64,000 bases of DNA from Shewanella psychrotolerans (GTDB lineage: Bacteria; Pseudomonadota; Gammaproteobacteria; Enterobacterales; Shewanellaceae): assembly GCF_019457595.1 (NCBI RefSeq), contig NZ_CP080419.1, positions 4,154,001 to 4,218,000 of the forward strand, given 5' to 3'. A program made the position numbers and the translations under genes. Under the pieces are notes generated by a model. It made no database searches, had not been told where the DNA came from, and saw only the letters and a list, made by a program, of their open reading frames with translations. Positions 17,957 to 27,229 of the stretch are shown here, piece after piece. How positions within the stretch are numbered: the first letter of the stretch is position 1; every line of letters begins with the position of its first letter.

Positions 17957-18978
17957 TGGAAACACCGTTAAATATTGGTGGGGTTGATATCCTGCTAGGT
18001 GAACAACGCCAATTAGAACTGCCTGTCGCCAGTCTCTACACCGATACTCAGGTGTCGATTCCGGTGCATGTTATTCGAGCCAAAAAACCAGGACCTACGG
18101 TATTTATTAGCGCCGCAGTTCATGGTGATGAGCTTAATGGTATTGAGATCATCCGGCGCTTAATCCAGCAGCAGATAAAACTCGCTACAGGTACGCTGAT
18201 TTTGGTGCCTATGGTCAATATTTATGGTGTACTTAATCAGAGTCGTTACATGCCCGATAGGCGCGATCTTAATCGCTGCTTTCCCGGCTCTCAAAAAGGA
18301 TCACTTGCTGGCCGGGTAGCCTATACCTTTATCAATAGTATTGTGCGTCATTGCGATTACGGTATCGATCTGCATACAGGCGCAATACATCGCTCGAATC
18401 TGCCTCAAATTAGAGCGAATTTAGATGATGCCGATACCTTAGCCTTAGCACAGGCATTTGGTGTACCCGTGTTACTGAACGCTAACGTACGCGACGGTTC
18501 ACTGCGCGAAGCCGCGGTCAATAACGGCGCTCGTGTGCTACTGTATGAAGCAGGAGAGGCCTTGCGTTTCGACGAGTTATCGATTCAAACTGGGGTACGC
18601 GGCATACTCAATGTTTTATCTTCTCTAGGGGTGATCCGTAAACGCCGATTAAGGCAGAAAATCGCACCATTTGTGGCCAACCGCAGCGATTGGACCCGTG
18701 CTGCTGCCAGTGGATTTGTGTGTGAATTTGCCAAACTCGGTGCTTATGTTGAAAAAGGCGAAGTGCTTGCAGAGATCAACAGCCCATTGGGTGAGCTGAT
18801 CCAACAAGTGACCTCTAATCGTGCGGGTATTGTCATTGGCAAACAAAACATCCCCTTGGTACTAGAGGGTGATGCCATGTTCCATATTGCCTATTTTGGC
18901 AGCGCTGCAGATGAAGTGGTCGAGCATATTGAAATCATGAACGATCAAATAATGCCCATCGCTACCCCCATTATATAG
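17956..18978 (+). CDS. Succinylglutamate desuccinylase/aspartoacylase family protein
   Basis: A 340-residue zinc carboxypeptidase-fold protein (AstE/ASPA, M14-like). The zinc site HGDELNG lies at 56-62 (His56, Glu59) and a second His is in the DLHTG motif (~137-141). A C-terminal beta-rich domain (~250-340) resembles a barrel-sandwich fold (GAYVEKGEVLAEINSPLGEL). Such enzymes remove acyl or amino-acid groups from small amide substrates. Coupling by a one-base overlap to rimK suggests it acts on a RimK-related glutamate conjugate, but that is inference. Confidence 0.9.
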   Translation: METPLNIGGVDILLGEQRQLELPVASLYTDTQVSIPVHVIRAKKPGPTVFISAAVHGDELNGIEIIRRLIQQQIKLATGTLILVPMVNIYGVLNQSRYMPDRRDLNRCFPGSQKGSLAGRVAYTFINSIVRHCDYGIDLHTGAIHRSNLPQIRANLDDADTLALAQAFGVPVLLNANVRDGSLREAAVNNGARVLLYEAGEALRFDELSIQTGVRGILNVLSSLGVIRKRRLRQKIAPFVANRSDWTRAAASGFVCEFAKLGAYVEKGEVLAEINSPLGELIQQVTSNRAGIVIGKQNIPLVLEGDAMFHIAYFGSAADEVVEHIEIMNDQIMPIATPII

Positions 18979-19021
18979 CGATGGCTTAACCGATTAACTT
19001 TGTCATCTTTGGGTTTAAAAA

Positions 19022-19450
19022 ATGAACAAAATCATCATCGGAAATTTAGAATCATGCAACCTACCCGATCTTGGGATTAGTGATCTGCAAGTTCGCATAG
19101 ATACCGGAGCGAAAACCTCCTCTTTGCATGTCGATAACCTCAAACGCATCAAGGTGAAAGGCCGACCCTATGTGGAGTTTGATCTGCACCCTGACATCTA
19201 CAATCTAGATCAGACGGTGCATTGTAAGGCACCAGTATTCGACTCGCGTCGGATTAAATCATCTAATGGTGAAGTTGAACAACGCTGTGTCATTCAAACC
19301 ACCCTGCAATTAGGCGACAATCAGTGGCCTATCGAACTCACCTTAAGTAATCGTCAAGATATGACCTACTTGATGCTACTTGGACGTGAAGGAATGGGTG
19401 AGCGTGTATTAGTGGATCCGGCTGAAAGTTTTCTGGTTAACGGCGGATAA
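19022..19450 (+). CDS. rimB: RimB-like retropepsin-type protease (PF05618 family)
   Basis: A 142-residue protein of the family once called ATP-dependent zinc protease. The retropepsin-like DTG motif is at 27-29 within RIDTGAKTSSLH, followed by RQDMTYLMLLGREGM and VLVDP. In Pseudomonas the rim operon couples a protease of this family to RimK-driven S6 glutamylation. Here it lies 43 bp after the aspartoacylase-like gene and in the same direction, which supports a role in the same modification system. Confidence 0.85.
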   Translation: MNKIIIGNLESCNLPDLGISDLQVRIDTGAKTSSLHVDNLKRIKVKGRPYVEFDLHPDIYNLDQTVHCKAPVFDSRRIKSSNGEVEQRCVIQTTLQLGDNQWPIELTLSNRQDMTYLMLLGREGMGERVLVDPAESFLVNGG

Positions 19451-19537
19451 ATCGCTCAATAACGGCTAGCAAAACAATCTGCCCCTTGTAGAATGGCGCC
19501 ATAAGAATCGATACCGCGTTTAGATAAGGATATTTCC

Positions 19538-20908
19538 ATGACAATGCCTGAATATGAGCCTCTTACCGAAGAAGAGGTAAGAGATGACTTACTCTCCCGG
19601 GTCATTGACATTGTCAGTCATCCCGAGCAGCAAGAAACGGTATCGCTTTCATTTATCAGTGAATATAGTGATGCCGATCTTGCTCATCTATTAGAGTCTG
19701 TTACCGACCAATATCGTTCGCTACTGTGTCGCAAGATCCCCGTCGACCGTGGTTGGCCTATCCTGCATTTGCTGCACTACGAAACAGCTCGTCACGTTTT
19801 AGATCTTCTCTCCACCGAGCAGATGCAAGGCCTGCTAAAACGTATCTCAGAGCTAGACATTCTTACCTTCGCTGAGATACTACCCAACGAAGTTGTCGAA
19901 GATTATCTCGATCAGCAAGCATCGCTAACCACAGAGCAGATCCAACAAGCGCTGAGCTATCAAGATGAAGAGGTTGGACGTTATCTAAATAGTGATATTT
20001 TACGTTCGCGCCCCACAGCGCCAATAAGTCGAGTATTAGAGCGTTTAAGCAAACATAAATCGAAAGAGTTTGTCGCCGTCTACGCCGTCGATGCAAAAGG
20101 TGAATATCAAGGGGCTTGTACCATTGAACAACTTCGCCATGTCGAGCCCAGCACACCACTGTCAGAGATCATCACTGACATTGAACCTGTATTGGATGAA
20201 CAAGATATTACTAAAGCGGCTCAACACCTGAATCCAGTCGCTGGTTTCGCATGGTACCCAGTGCAAAAAGAAGGCAAAATCATTGGGGCAATTGCCGCTT
20301 CGACCTTAATGCTGCGCTTAAAAGAGCGAAGCCTAGAAGTCCTCGCCTCTGATACTGCCCAAGATGAGGAAGATCTCTTTACCCCAGTTTCTGTGGCTGC
20401 CAAAATGCGCGCGATTTGGCTCACTACAAATTTGCTAACCGCATTTTTGGCCTCGTGGGTGATCGGCTTATTTGGAGAGGCACTACAACAAGTTGTCGCA
20501 CTGGCAATATTAATGCCTGTGGTCGCCAGCATGGGCGGCATAGCAGGCAGCCAAACCTTAGCGGTTGCATTGCGTGGTATTGCCCTTAATCACTTAAAAC
20601 GCAGTAACTTGAAACTGCTATTGGATAAAGAGCTTAAAATTGCCGCCTTTAACGGTGTGCTGCTAGGCGCGCTCATCGGCTTGGTGGTCAGTTATTGGTT
20701 CAATTCAGTGCCCCTTGGCGGCATTATCTTTGTTGCTATTGTATTTAATAGCTTAGCCGCTGCATCATCGGGAACGGTGATCCCCTTTGTGCTAAAACAG
20801 ATGAAAATCGACCCTGCTGTTGCCGGTTCAGTGATCCTGACCACGGTTACTGATGTCGTCGGTTTCTTTATCTTCTTAGGCTTAGGCAGCTTACTGCTAC
20901 TGTCTTAA
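19538..20908 (+). CDS. mgtE: Magnesium transporter MgtE
   Basis: A 456-residue protein in standard MgtE order. The N-terminal helical superhelix (~25-140) is followed by a CBS pair (~150-270, LRSRPTAPISRVLERL onward) and five membrane helices (~295-455). The transmembrane part has the conserved pore motifs MPVVASMGGIAGSQTLAV and SSGTVIPF. MgtE is a Mg2+ channel gated by cytosolic Mg2+ binding between the N and CBS domains. GATAAGGATA lies just before the ATG. It stands 88 bp after the rimB-like gene and may share its transcript or have its own promoter. Confidence 0.95.
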   Translation: MTMPEYEPLTEEEVRDDLLSRVIDIVSHPEQQETVSLSFISEYSDADLAHLLESVTDQYRSLLCRKIPVDRGWPILHLLHYETARHVLDLLSTEQMQGLLKRISELDILTFAEILPNEVVEDYLDQQASLTTEQIQQALSYQDEEVGRYLNSDILRSRPTAPISRVLERLSKHKSKEFVAVYAVDAKGEYQGACTIEQLRHVEPSTPLSEIITDIEPVLDEQDITKAAQHLNPVAGFAWYPVQKEGKIIGAIAASTLMLRLKERSLEVLASDTAQDEEDLFTPVSVAAKMRAIWLTTNLLTAFLASWVIGLFGEALQQVVALAILMPVVASMGGIAGSQTLAVALRGIALNHLKRSNLKLLLDKELKIAAFNGVLLGALIGLVVSYWFNSVPLGGIIFVAIVFNSLAAASSGTVIPFVLKQMKIDPAVAGSVILTTVTDVVGFFIFLGLGSLLLLS

Positions 20909-21054
20909 TCGAGCTGGCAGCATGATGCTGCCGTGTCGACGACAAACTAAAGAGTAAGAAAAACTTAATCTCTAGATAAGTGTTCTTGAATTTATTAGAT
21001 GGTATGCCAAGGCTATACTGCCAAACTCTAAAAATAGGACGCGATTATTTACAG

Positions 21055-22002
21055 ATGAGATCTTTTTTTAAACCCTTCATATCTGATCCATCTCAGCTTG
21101 TTTTCATCCTGTGTGCACTGATATGCCTGACCCCAATTGTTTCTTCGCCCATTGCCTTGGTATTGGGCTTTACCTTGGCAAGTTTAGGCTTAGTACCCAA
21201 ATCATTAGATCTAGGCAAGATCACCAAGAAACTGCTGGCCTACTCAATTATCGGATTAGGATTTGGGATTCAACTTGATGCAGCACTGCAAGCCAGTGCC
21301 GATAATATCACTTTGATCTTAGGCTCTATCGTATTCACCCTACTCTTGGGAACATTGCTAAGTCGACTACTCAAAATCGATGCAAAGCTAGGCCATATGA
21401 TCTCAGCGGGTACCGCCATTTGCGGTGGCAGTGCGATTGCCGCGGTGTCACCGGCGATTAAGGCAGGCAGCCATCAAACTGCGATCGCGCTGGCAACGGT
21501 ATTTGTACTCAACTCTATCGCACTGTTTCTCTTTCCTGCGTTAGGGCATCTGTTTGATATGAGCCAATATCATTTTGGTGTGTGGAGCGCGATAGCTATC
21601 CACGATACCTCATCGGTAGTCGGGGCGGCTTCAGCCTATGGCGATGAAGCCTTAACGGTCGCAACAACCATTAAACTCGCACGAGCACTATGGATTGTGC
21701 CATTGGCATTAATCAGCGCGCTGCTGTTTGGTGGTGACCGCCGTAAAATTGCCATTCCCTACTTTATTTTGCTGTATTGTGTCGCAATTGCCGTAGCGCA
21801 CTACTTCCCCCAAGGCCAAGATGCCTACCAACTTATCTTTAGCGCAGCAAAACGTACTTTGGTTCTTTGCCTCTTCCTGATTGGCGCAGGTATCACTGTG
21901 AGTAAAATGCGCCAAGCAGGGGCAAAACCATTAATATTAGGCTTGTTATTGTGGGGATCAATCGGGACTGTGTCGTTACTTTATATCATTAACTTCAGTT
22001 GA
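21055..22002 (+). CDS. YeiH/UPF0324-type putative sulfate exporter
   Basis: A 315-residue protein from ATG 21055. The frame also opens at GTG 20980, but the first 25 codons lack the family pattern. It has about ten membrane helices. Family motifs include ALVLGFTLASLGLVP, GLGFGIQLDAAL, the very conserved AGTAICGGSAIAA, AIHDTSSVVGAA and a late RTLVLCLFLIGAG. The family (PF03601) is called a putative sulfate exporter, and evidence for the substrate is thin. A 17-base hairpin at 20916-20932 lies between it and mgtE. Its last 27 bases overlap the convergent small gene. Confidence 0.9.
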   Translation: MRSFFKPFISDPSQLVFILCALICLTPIVSSPIALVLGFTLASLGLVPKSLDLGKITKKLLAYSIIGLGFGIQLDAALQASADNITLILGSIVFTLLLGTLLSRLLKIDAKLGHMISAGTAICGGSAIAAVSPAIKAGSHQTAIALATVFVLNSIALFLFPALGHLFDMSQYHFGVWSAIAIHDTSSVVGAASAYGDEALTVATTIKLARALWIVPLALISALLFGGDRRKIAIPYFILLYCVAIAVAHYFPQGQDAYQLIFSAAKRTLVLCLFLIGAGITVSKMRQAGAKPLILGLLLWGSIGTVSLLYIINFS

Positions 22003-22137
22003 ATCTTGCATAGACCAAACTAAGCCAAAGATAGCAGCAAATGCAATAAGATCGACTAACGCGCGCACCATACCCGTTGTGAACATTGACGCAACAACGA
22101 AGGCGCCACACGATAACAGAATAAACCACTTTTTCAT
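21976..22137 (-). CDS. Small membrane protein, 53 residues
   Basis: The start ATG at 22137 has an excellent ribosome site (AAGGAGG, five bases upstream). The product begins MKKWFILLSCGAFVVASM, followed by a second hydrophobic stretch ending in FGLVW and a polar tail (QDSTEVNDIK). Two short membrane helices fit. I do not recognise a family. Its 3' end overlaps the convergent YeiH-type gene by 27 bases, so the two transcripts are antisense to each other there. Confidence 0.7.
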   Translation of the reverse strand: MKKWFILLSCGAFVVASMFTTGMVRALVDLIAFAAIFGLVWSMQDSTEVNDIK

Positions 22138-22253
22138 TTCGCCTCCTTGGTAGATTAGGCGTTGAGTATAAGTGGCTATTATTGAGTGCCAAATCCCGAT
22201 CGACAAATATCCGTTTTCACTAACAAATAGCTGAATCAGCTAAGGCGCTATTG

Positions 22254-23432
22254 TTAATAAAATGGCGTCGGATCGACCTCTAATGAGCTCGGTGAAATAC
22301 CTCGCTCGATATTCACATCACTTTTAAGCAGATCAACCATGGCGACCTCGGTATAACGCTTGTGTTTGATCGAGTAGAAACATTTCAAGATAGGGTGCAG
22401 TGCATCTCGGCCCTTAGCATCCCATACAATACCGATACGTCCATCAGACACTTGCACCAGTGAACCGACAGGATATACACCAATACACCGGATAAATTCA
22501 TAGACCAGTTTTTCATCGAGGTGAAAGGGCGTTAGGCTCAATAGAATTTTAAAGGCGGCGGCGGGACTCATCGCTTCCTTGTAACAACGAGTTGCAGTCA
22601 ATGCATCATAGATATCGATGATACAACTCATTCTGCCATGCAGACTCAGTTGCTCCCCTTTAAGCCCGTTAGGATAACCTTTACCATCAAGCTTTTCATG
22701 GTGCATCAAACAGACGTCACGGCTAATTTGTGGCAAGTCAGGAGTTTCAGCCAAAATCTCTTTTGCATACACCTGATGCAATTTCATATGCTCAAACTCT
22801 TCTGGAGTTAATCGCCCAGGCTTATGCAGTATCTTGTTATCAACTTTCACCTTACCGATATCATGTAAGATCCCTCCAACAGCAAGATGCTTTAACTCAT
22901 CGCGTTCGAGAGAAAGATACTTACCAAAGGTCACGAGTAAAAAGGCAACATTAATTGAATGTTCTAACAAATAGGCATCTTTAGAGCGCAAAGCAGAGAT
23001 GCATTTAAAGGCATCGTCATCTAACATTACCGATTCAATCATGTTGTCGGCCAAATATTCAAAGGGAGCAACTTCAATGGCTTTACCTTCAAAGGTTTCC
23101 GACAATACTTTTTGCACCAATCCTTTGGCCTCAGCCATTAAGCGCTTAGCTTTATCTTGAGACTGCGCTCGGTTGATTTTCTTACTGGTGATTTCCGGCT
23201 TTATTGACTTCTTTCTTAACCCACAACCCTCGGCTGAGCGTTCTACATCGACCCACACATATTCGATACCATTTTTACTCAGTTTGTTGATGGTTTCTCG
23301 GTTTTTGATCTGCCCTGGGTTAGTGATATTCACCAAACCTTGACTATCAATCGCCTGTACAAACATCCCCAAACGTAAGTGTGGCACAGCTAATTTCATC
23401 AGACCTGTTGTATCATCCACTTTGTCATTCAT
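22254..23432 (-). CDS. HD-GYP domain protein (probable cyclic-di-GMP phosphodiesterase)
   Basis: I use ATG 23432 (MNDKVDDTTGLMKLAV), while the frame continues to another ATG at 23468. The N-terminal DUF3391 domain (~1-120, LAVPHLRLGMFV) is followed by an HD-GYP domain (~145-330). Present are LLEHSINVAFL, GILHDIGKVKVD, HKPGRLTPEEF and the diagnostic HHEKLDGKGYPNGL. HD-GYP proteins hydrolyse cyclic di-GMP and affect motility and biofilm. No receiver or membrane domain is seen, so the protein is cytoplasmic and the input signal is unknown. Confidence 0.93.
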   Translation of the reverse strand: MNDKVDDTTGLMKLAVPHLRLGMFVQAIDSQGLVNITNPGQIKNRETINKLSKNGIEYVWVDVERSAEGCGLRKKSIKPEITSKKINRAQSQDKAKRLMAEAKGLVQKVLSETFEGKAIEVAPFEYLADNMIESVMLDDDAFKCISALRSKDAYLLEHSINVAFLLVTFGKYLSLERDELKHLAVGGILHDIGKVKVDNKILHKPGRLTPEEFEHMKLHQVYAKEILAETPDLPQISRDVCLMHHEKLDGKGYPNGLKGEQLSLHGRMSCIIDIYDALTATRCYKEAMSPAAAFKILLSLTPFHLDEKLVYEFIRCIGVYPVGSLVQVSDGRIGIVWDAKGRDALHPILKCFYSIKHKRYTEVAMVDLLKSDVNIERGISPSSLEVDPTPFY

Positions 23433-23592
23433 ATATCTAACTCGGCACCTTCGGTTCATTCCCGACATTTCAAGTCCGGGCTGAATAACAACATAGCGCG
23501 TCTAACAAAAAAACACACTTTATGAAAGCGCTAATAGTATGCCGAGAACAAAGAGATCACCAATAACTTTACGGCCGTTCTGCGGACAAATA

Positions 23593-23894
23593 TTAACAAA
23601 ACGACAAGATAAACTGGTTTAGCGAATCCAACACCCAATAGATAAGCTCACGCCAATTTTTAGGGCGACACAAGTCCTTTGGTAATACGAGCCCCTCGCA
23701 TCACCCGCTCAACGTCATGCAACAACAGATAAAGTGATACGGTAACGGCTAGCTAAGTGATAAACAGCAGACGCAGTCCACTGAACTTCCCTCACCGAAA
23801 ATACCCATGAATAAGCAGTACAGCACTTCGAACAACATAACGCCCACTATCGACGTGACTAGAATTGGCAAAGCTTGCACTAGATTGACGCTGT
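23593..23894 (-). pseudogene. Frameshifted membrane-protein remnant, possibly an ECF transporter T component
   Basis: Directly after the ABC-ATPase stop, the minus strand shows coding-like text broken across frames: ALPILVTSIVGVMLFEVL, then DVERVMRGARITKGLV in another frame, then NWRELIYWVLDSLNQFIL ending at TAA 23593. A hydrophobic stretch followed by an RGAR-containing helix is what one would expect of the membrane T subunit of an energy-coupling-factor transporter. At ~300 bp with at least two frameshifts it cannot be functional. The identity is inferred mainly from position, and 23433-23592 holds nothing else that I recognise. Confidence 0.5.
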
Positions 23895-25289
23895 TTAACC
23901 CACACGAGCATAATCCTGCTCACCTTGATAGTGACCATTAACAAACTCAGTCGGCAGGCAAGATTGCAGATATTTCTGACTAATATGCCAGATCTTATCT
24001 AAGGGAAATTGACCCAATGACCTGTGACTCGCGATCACCACAGCTGTACCTTGCTGACTAAGCTCCAAAATAAGATGAGCGACCTTGGCAAAGCTTGCAT
24101 TATCTAAGCCTGCAAATGGGTCATCCAGTAACAAGATCTGAGGTTGTAGACATGCCAACGAAGCCAACGCAATCAGATGCTGCTGCCCACAAGAAAGTTT
24201 ATGGGGTGACACTTGCGCTAAGGTCGTTAATCCTAACCGCGCTAACATATCAATAGCGCGCTTAAGGGGAAATCCATAACGCTTAAGGTTAAATTGCATC
24301 TCCTCTATCACGGTTGTTTCAAAGAGTTGTCGACTAGGCCTTTGATGAAGCAAGGCTAAGCTATGTCCGTAAATCCCCAGCTTGGGACGCTTACCTAAGA
24401 CCTTTACATCAAGGTGATCGACATCGGCCTGAATACCTGCCAAACACTTAAGCAAAGTACTTTTACCTGTACCGTTATCACCAATTAAGCCAACGACTTC
24501 ACCCGCATGCAGAGTTAGCTCATCGGTTTCAAATAGGAGTTTTTTTCGACCAAACCGCAACTTAAAGCCACGACTCCAGATTAGCGGTGCATTTGTGCAG
24601 ATCGAGTTTGGTACTAAGCGGGTATCAGCAATAGCGATAAGGCCGTTTTTATCGCCTTGTTGATAGAGACTTAATCGACCACGTTGCAGCTGCCAATGAT
24701 GTGTAGCACACCCCGTAAAAGCCGTCTTATGATGCTCAACAATGACAATTGCCATTCCCTGAGACTTTAGCTCGTTAATAAGCGCTGACAACTCTCGAAC
24801 ACCTTGATTATCAAGTTGAGCCCATGGCTCATCGAGTAAGAGTACATCGGGTTGTAATACTAACTGAGCCGCAATCATCAAGCGATAACGCTGACCTAAA
24901 GAGAGTTGAACCACTGGTGTTTCGAGGCTAATAAACAGCCCCACCTTACGCAATGCATTGGTCACCTGCCCATGCATCTCAAATGAATCAACACCTAGGT
25001 TTTCCAATGCGAATACCACTTCAGCACCCAAAGTTTGCCTAAGTAACTGCACACTGGGATCTTGCATAACAACGCCGAAGGTTAAATTTGGCGCACAAAT
25101 TCGCTCGCCAGATAGCGGAGGGACTAAGATCCCCAAGATCAATTTTAGCAGGCTCGATTTACCCGAACCTGTACAACCATAAATGAGCTGGCAATCTCCT
25201 CGATCTAAGGTGAACTCTAACTCATCAAACAGCCATGAACTCGCTGCTTGATAGCTGAAGCTCACCTGACGCAATTGAAGTAGTGACAT
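23895..25289 (-). CDS. Double ABC-ATPase protein, energy-coupling-factor type
   Basis: ATG 25289 (MSLLQLRQVSFSY) is preferred over a TTG two codons earlier. Two ATPase halves follow in order. Half 1 (~1-225) has YGCTGSGKSSLL, LSLGQRYRL and LLLDEPWAQLD. Half 2 (~245-460) has IGDNGTGKSTLL, LSCGQQHLIALA and LLLDDPFAGLD. Fused CbiO-like pairs drive ECF uptake of vitamins or metal ions. No intact S or T membrane gene is nearby, and the gene downstream is broken, so the protein may be orphaned or use subunits encoded elsewhere. It starts two bases after the stop of the 46-codon ORF. Confidence 0.88.
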   Translation of the reverse strand: MSLLQLRQVSFSYQAASSWLFDELEFTLDRGDCQLIYGCTGSGKSSLLKLILGILVPPLSGERICAPNLTFGVVMQDPSVQLLRQTLGAEVVFALENLGVDSFEMHGQVTNALRKVGLFISLETPVVQLSLGQRYRLMIAAQLVLQPDVLLLDEPWAQLDNQGVRELSALINELKSQGMAIVIVEHHKTAFTGCATHHWQLQRGRLSLYQQGDKNGLIAIADTRLVPNSICTNAPLIWSRGFKLRFGRKKLLFETDELTLHAGEVVGLIGDNGTGKSTLLKCLAGIQADVDHLDVKVLGKRPKLGIYGHSLALLHQRPSRQLFETTVIEEMQFNLKRYGFPLKRAIDMLARLGLTTLAQVSPHKLSCGQQHLIALASLACLQPQILLLDDPFAGLDNASFAKVAHLILELSQQGTAVVIASHRSLGQFPLDKIWHISQKYLQSCLPTEFVNGHYQGEQDYARVG

Positions 25290-25291
25290 AG

Positions 25292-25432
25292 TCAATATCG
25301 TTCTACAGCAGCCATAACTTCTGCGGCATCTAACATTGGCGATCTATCAATATCGTCAGCCAAAACCGAATGAGTGCTACCGACAGCAATGGCAACCAGT
25401 GATAACTTAATCACTTTTTGTTTTAATTTCAT
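25292..25432 (-). CDS. Small ORF with signal-peptide-like start, 46 residues
   Basis: The frame runs from ATG 25432 to TGA 25292. It encodes a basic start (MKLKQKVIK), a hydrophobic core (LSLVAIAVG) and a likely cleavage site after VLA, leaving a ~21-residue acidic peptide. The stop is two bases before the ABC-ATPase ATG, so the pair would be translationally coupled. A ribosome site is not evident. It may be a real secreted peptide, a truncated lipid- or solute-binding protein, or a leader ORF. I do not recognise it. Confidence 0.4.
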   Translation of the reverse strand: MKLKQKVIKLSLVAIAVGSTHSVLADDIDRSPMLDAAEVMAAVERY

Positions 25433-25819
25433 TGTTCATTAATGCAGTTAAGTACCCGATAGATAATATTGTTCGGTCTTATCGCTTTATAAACAAGTTA
25501 GAAGAAAACAAAAACCAACTCAGATCGACTAATTTAGACATCATCAGTAAACAAGCATACTTCAACAGGACATTTTGACCCACTCTCACATCTAAAAAGA
25601 CAAAATAACTCACATTTTGACAGAGGTGCGATTAATAAGATCAAAATAATTTTTGGGCAAGTTCACAGCTTAAAAAGCTGTAACTTGACAGTTTTTTGCT
25701 GGCGCATTAGTTTGTGGTAAAGATTCTTATTACCAATCGTAATAAGTTTCCTTAATGAAGGAGATTAAGCCCTTCCTCGCCACGAACCGCGACACTTTCC
25801 GATAAAGTTGGAGTATTTA
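25433..25819. other. Intergenic region upstream of menF
   Basis: Divergent spacer between the 46-codon ORF and menF. It contains two TTGACA hexamers (25617-25622 and 25685-25690) that could be plus-strand -35 boxes, but neither has a good -10 at the right distance. A short dyad (AGCTT/AAGCT around 25667-25679) is also present. No gene is seen. Confidence 0.4.
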
Positions 25820-27178
25820 TTGAGCGTTCCCTCGCTGCAGCAGGCCATACAATCCTTAATCAATAAGCTTACACAATTGGAACTCCATCAACATGGAGAA
25901 CCCATTATCCAGCTTTCTGTGCCCGTGTGTCCCCTGCCAACAATTGCCTGGCTTGCAAGCCAATCTTGTTATCCTAGAGTGTATTGGAGAGGGCGGGACA
26001 CGCAAGAAGAGGTTGCGGCAATCGGTTCGTGTAAAGACTTTACTTTTGAAGACGCTGTCGATGACAATCAGCTTTGTGCGGCATATCAGCAACAGCGCGC
26101 ATTATCGACAAATCAAGATATTCGCTATTACGGCGGTGTCGCATTCGATCGCCATACTGAGTGTTGGCCCGAATATGGCAGAGCTCATTTCATCTTACCT
26201 CGTATAGAGTTACGTCGAAGCGGCAACGAATATAAACTGCTAATCAATCTCAACATTGAACTCAACGACATGGAAGTGGAGCGTCAATTAGCCCTTGAAG
26301 CACTCGCTCAGCTAGCACCACCTTCGCCCTTATCTCCGCCGAATAAGATTAATATTCTTAGTCGCAGCGATCGCCCCAATCAGCGACGCTGGAGCGAACT
26401 GGTCAATCAAGTGACTCAGGATAAATTTATTAAAGACACGCCTAAGGTCGTTCTGTCTCGTTTGACTCAACTTGAGATCAACGAGAAAGTCGACCCTTGG
26501 ATGTTATTAGCCAGTTGGCAAGGCCGTAACCAGAATAGTTTTCAATTTGGGTTTCAGTTCAGTCCAGACAGTGCTTTTATCTCTTGTACTCCAGAACGCC
26601 TCTATCGTCGCTGTCAGCGAGAACTTTTTACTGAAGCACTGGCGGGAACAACGACTCGAGGACTAAATGAAGATGAAGATATTATGCTGGCGCAGCAGTT
26701 GCTCGATGACACTAAAAATAGCCATGAGAACCAACTCGTTCGAGAACACATTGTCGATGCGCTAACCCCCCTCAGTAACTATGTCGGTGCCGATGAATCC
26801 CCGAAAATTTTTAAACTTAGCCATATTCAACATCTGCACCGCTCTATTAGGGCAGAATTGAAAACAGGAGTGAATGACTTTCAAATTCTCCAGGCGTTGC
26901 ACCCAACGCCCGCCGTGGGGGGGCTACCGAAAGAGTCTGCTATTAGCTTTATCAGGCAGCGTGAGGGCTACACTCGAGGCTGGTATGCTGGTGCCTGTGG
27001 CTATATTAACAAGTACGATAGTGAGTTTGCTGTCGCTATTCGCAGCGCCCTAATCGAGCCAGGTAGAATTAATTTATTTGCTGGGGCGGGAATCGTATCG
27101 GGATCCGAAGCGGACGCCGAGTGGAACGAGTTAGAAAATAAGCTTCGAACCATACTGTCGATTTTGACTGAAATGTAA
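25820..27178 (+). CDS. menF: Isochorismate synthase MenF
   Basis: I take TTG 25820 as start because GGAG lies six bases before it; a further TTG at 25808 is also in frame. The 452-residue product is a chorismate-binding enzyme. The N-terminal part is variable, and the catalytic part (~190-450) contains VLSRLTQLEI, FISCTPERLYRR, EALAGTTTRG, KNSHENQLVREHI, HPTPAVGGLPK, GWYAGACGYI and FAGAGIVSGSEADAEW. It converts chorismate to isochorismate, the first step to menaquinone, the main anaerobic quinone in such bacteria. It stands alone, without menD next to it. An EntC-type siderophore role is less likely. Confidence 0.92.
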   Translation: MSVPSLQQAIQSLINKLTQLELHQHGEPIIQLSVPVCPLPTIAWLASQSCYPRVYWRGRDTQEEVAAIGSCKDFTFEDAVDDNQLCAAYQQQRALSTNQDIRYYGGVAFDRHTECWPEYGRAHFILPRIELRRSGNEYKLLINLNIELNDMEVERQLALEALAQLAPPSPLSPPNKINILSRSDRPNQRRWSELVNQVTQDKFIKDTPKVVLSRLTQLEINEKVDPWMLLASWQGRNQNSFQFGFQFSPDSAFISCTPERLYRRCQRELFTEALAGTTTRGLNEDEDIMLAQQLLDDTKNSHENQLVREHIVDALTPLSNYVGADESPKIFKLSHIQHLHRSIRAELKTGVNDFQILQALHPTPAVGGLPKESAISFIRQREGYTRGWYAGACGYINKYDSEFAVAIRSALIEPGRINLFAGAGIVSGSEADAEWNELENKLRTILSILTEM

Positions 27179-27229
27179 TACGAATAAGTATAAAGCAAAC
27201 TTAAATGTCATTAACTTTTGCAATCAATA

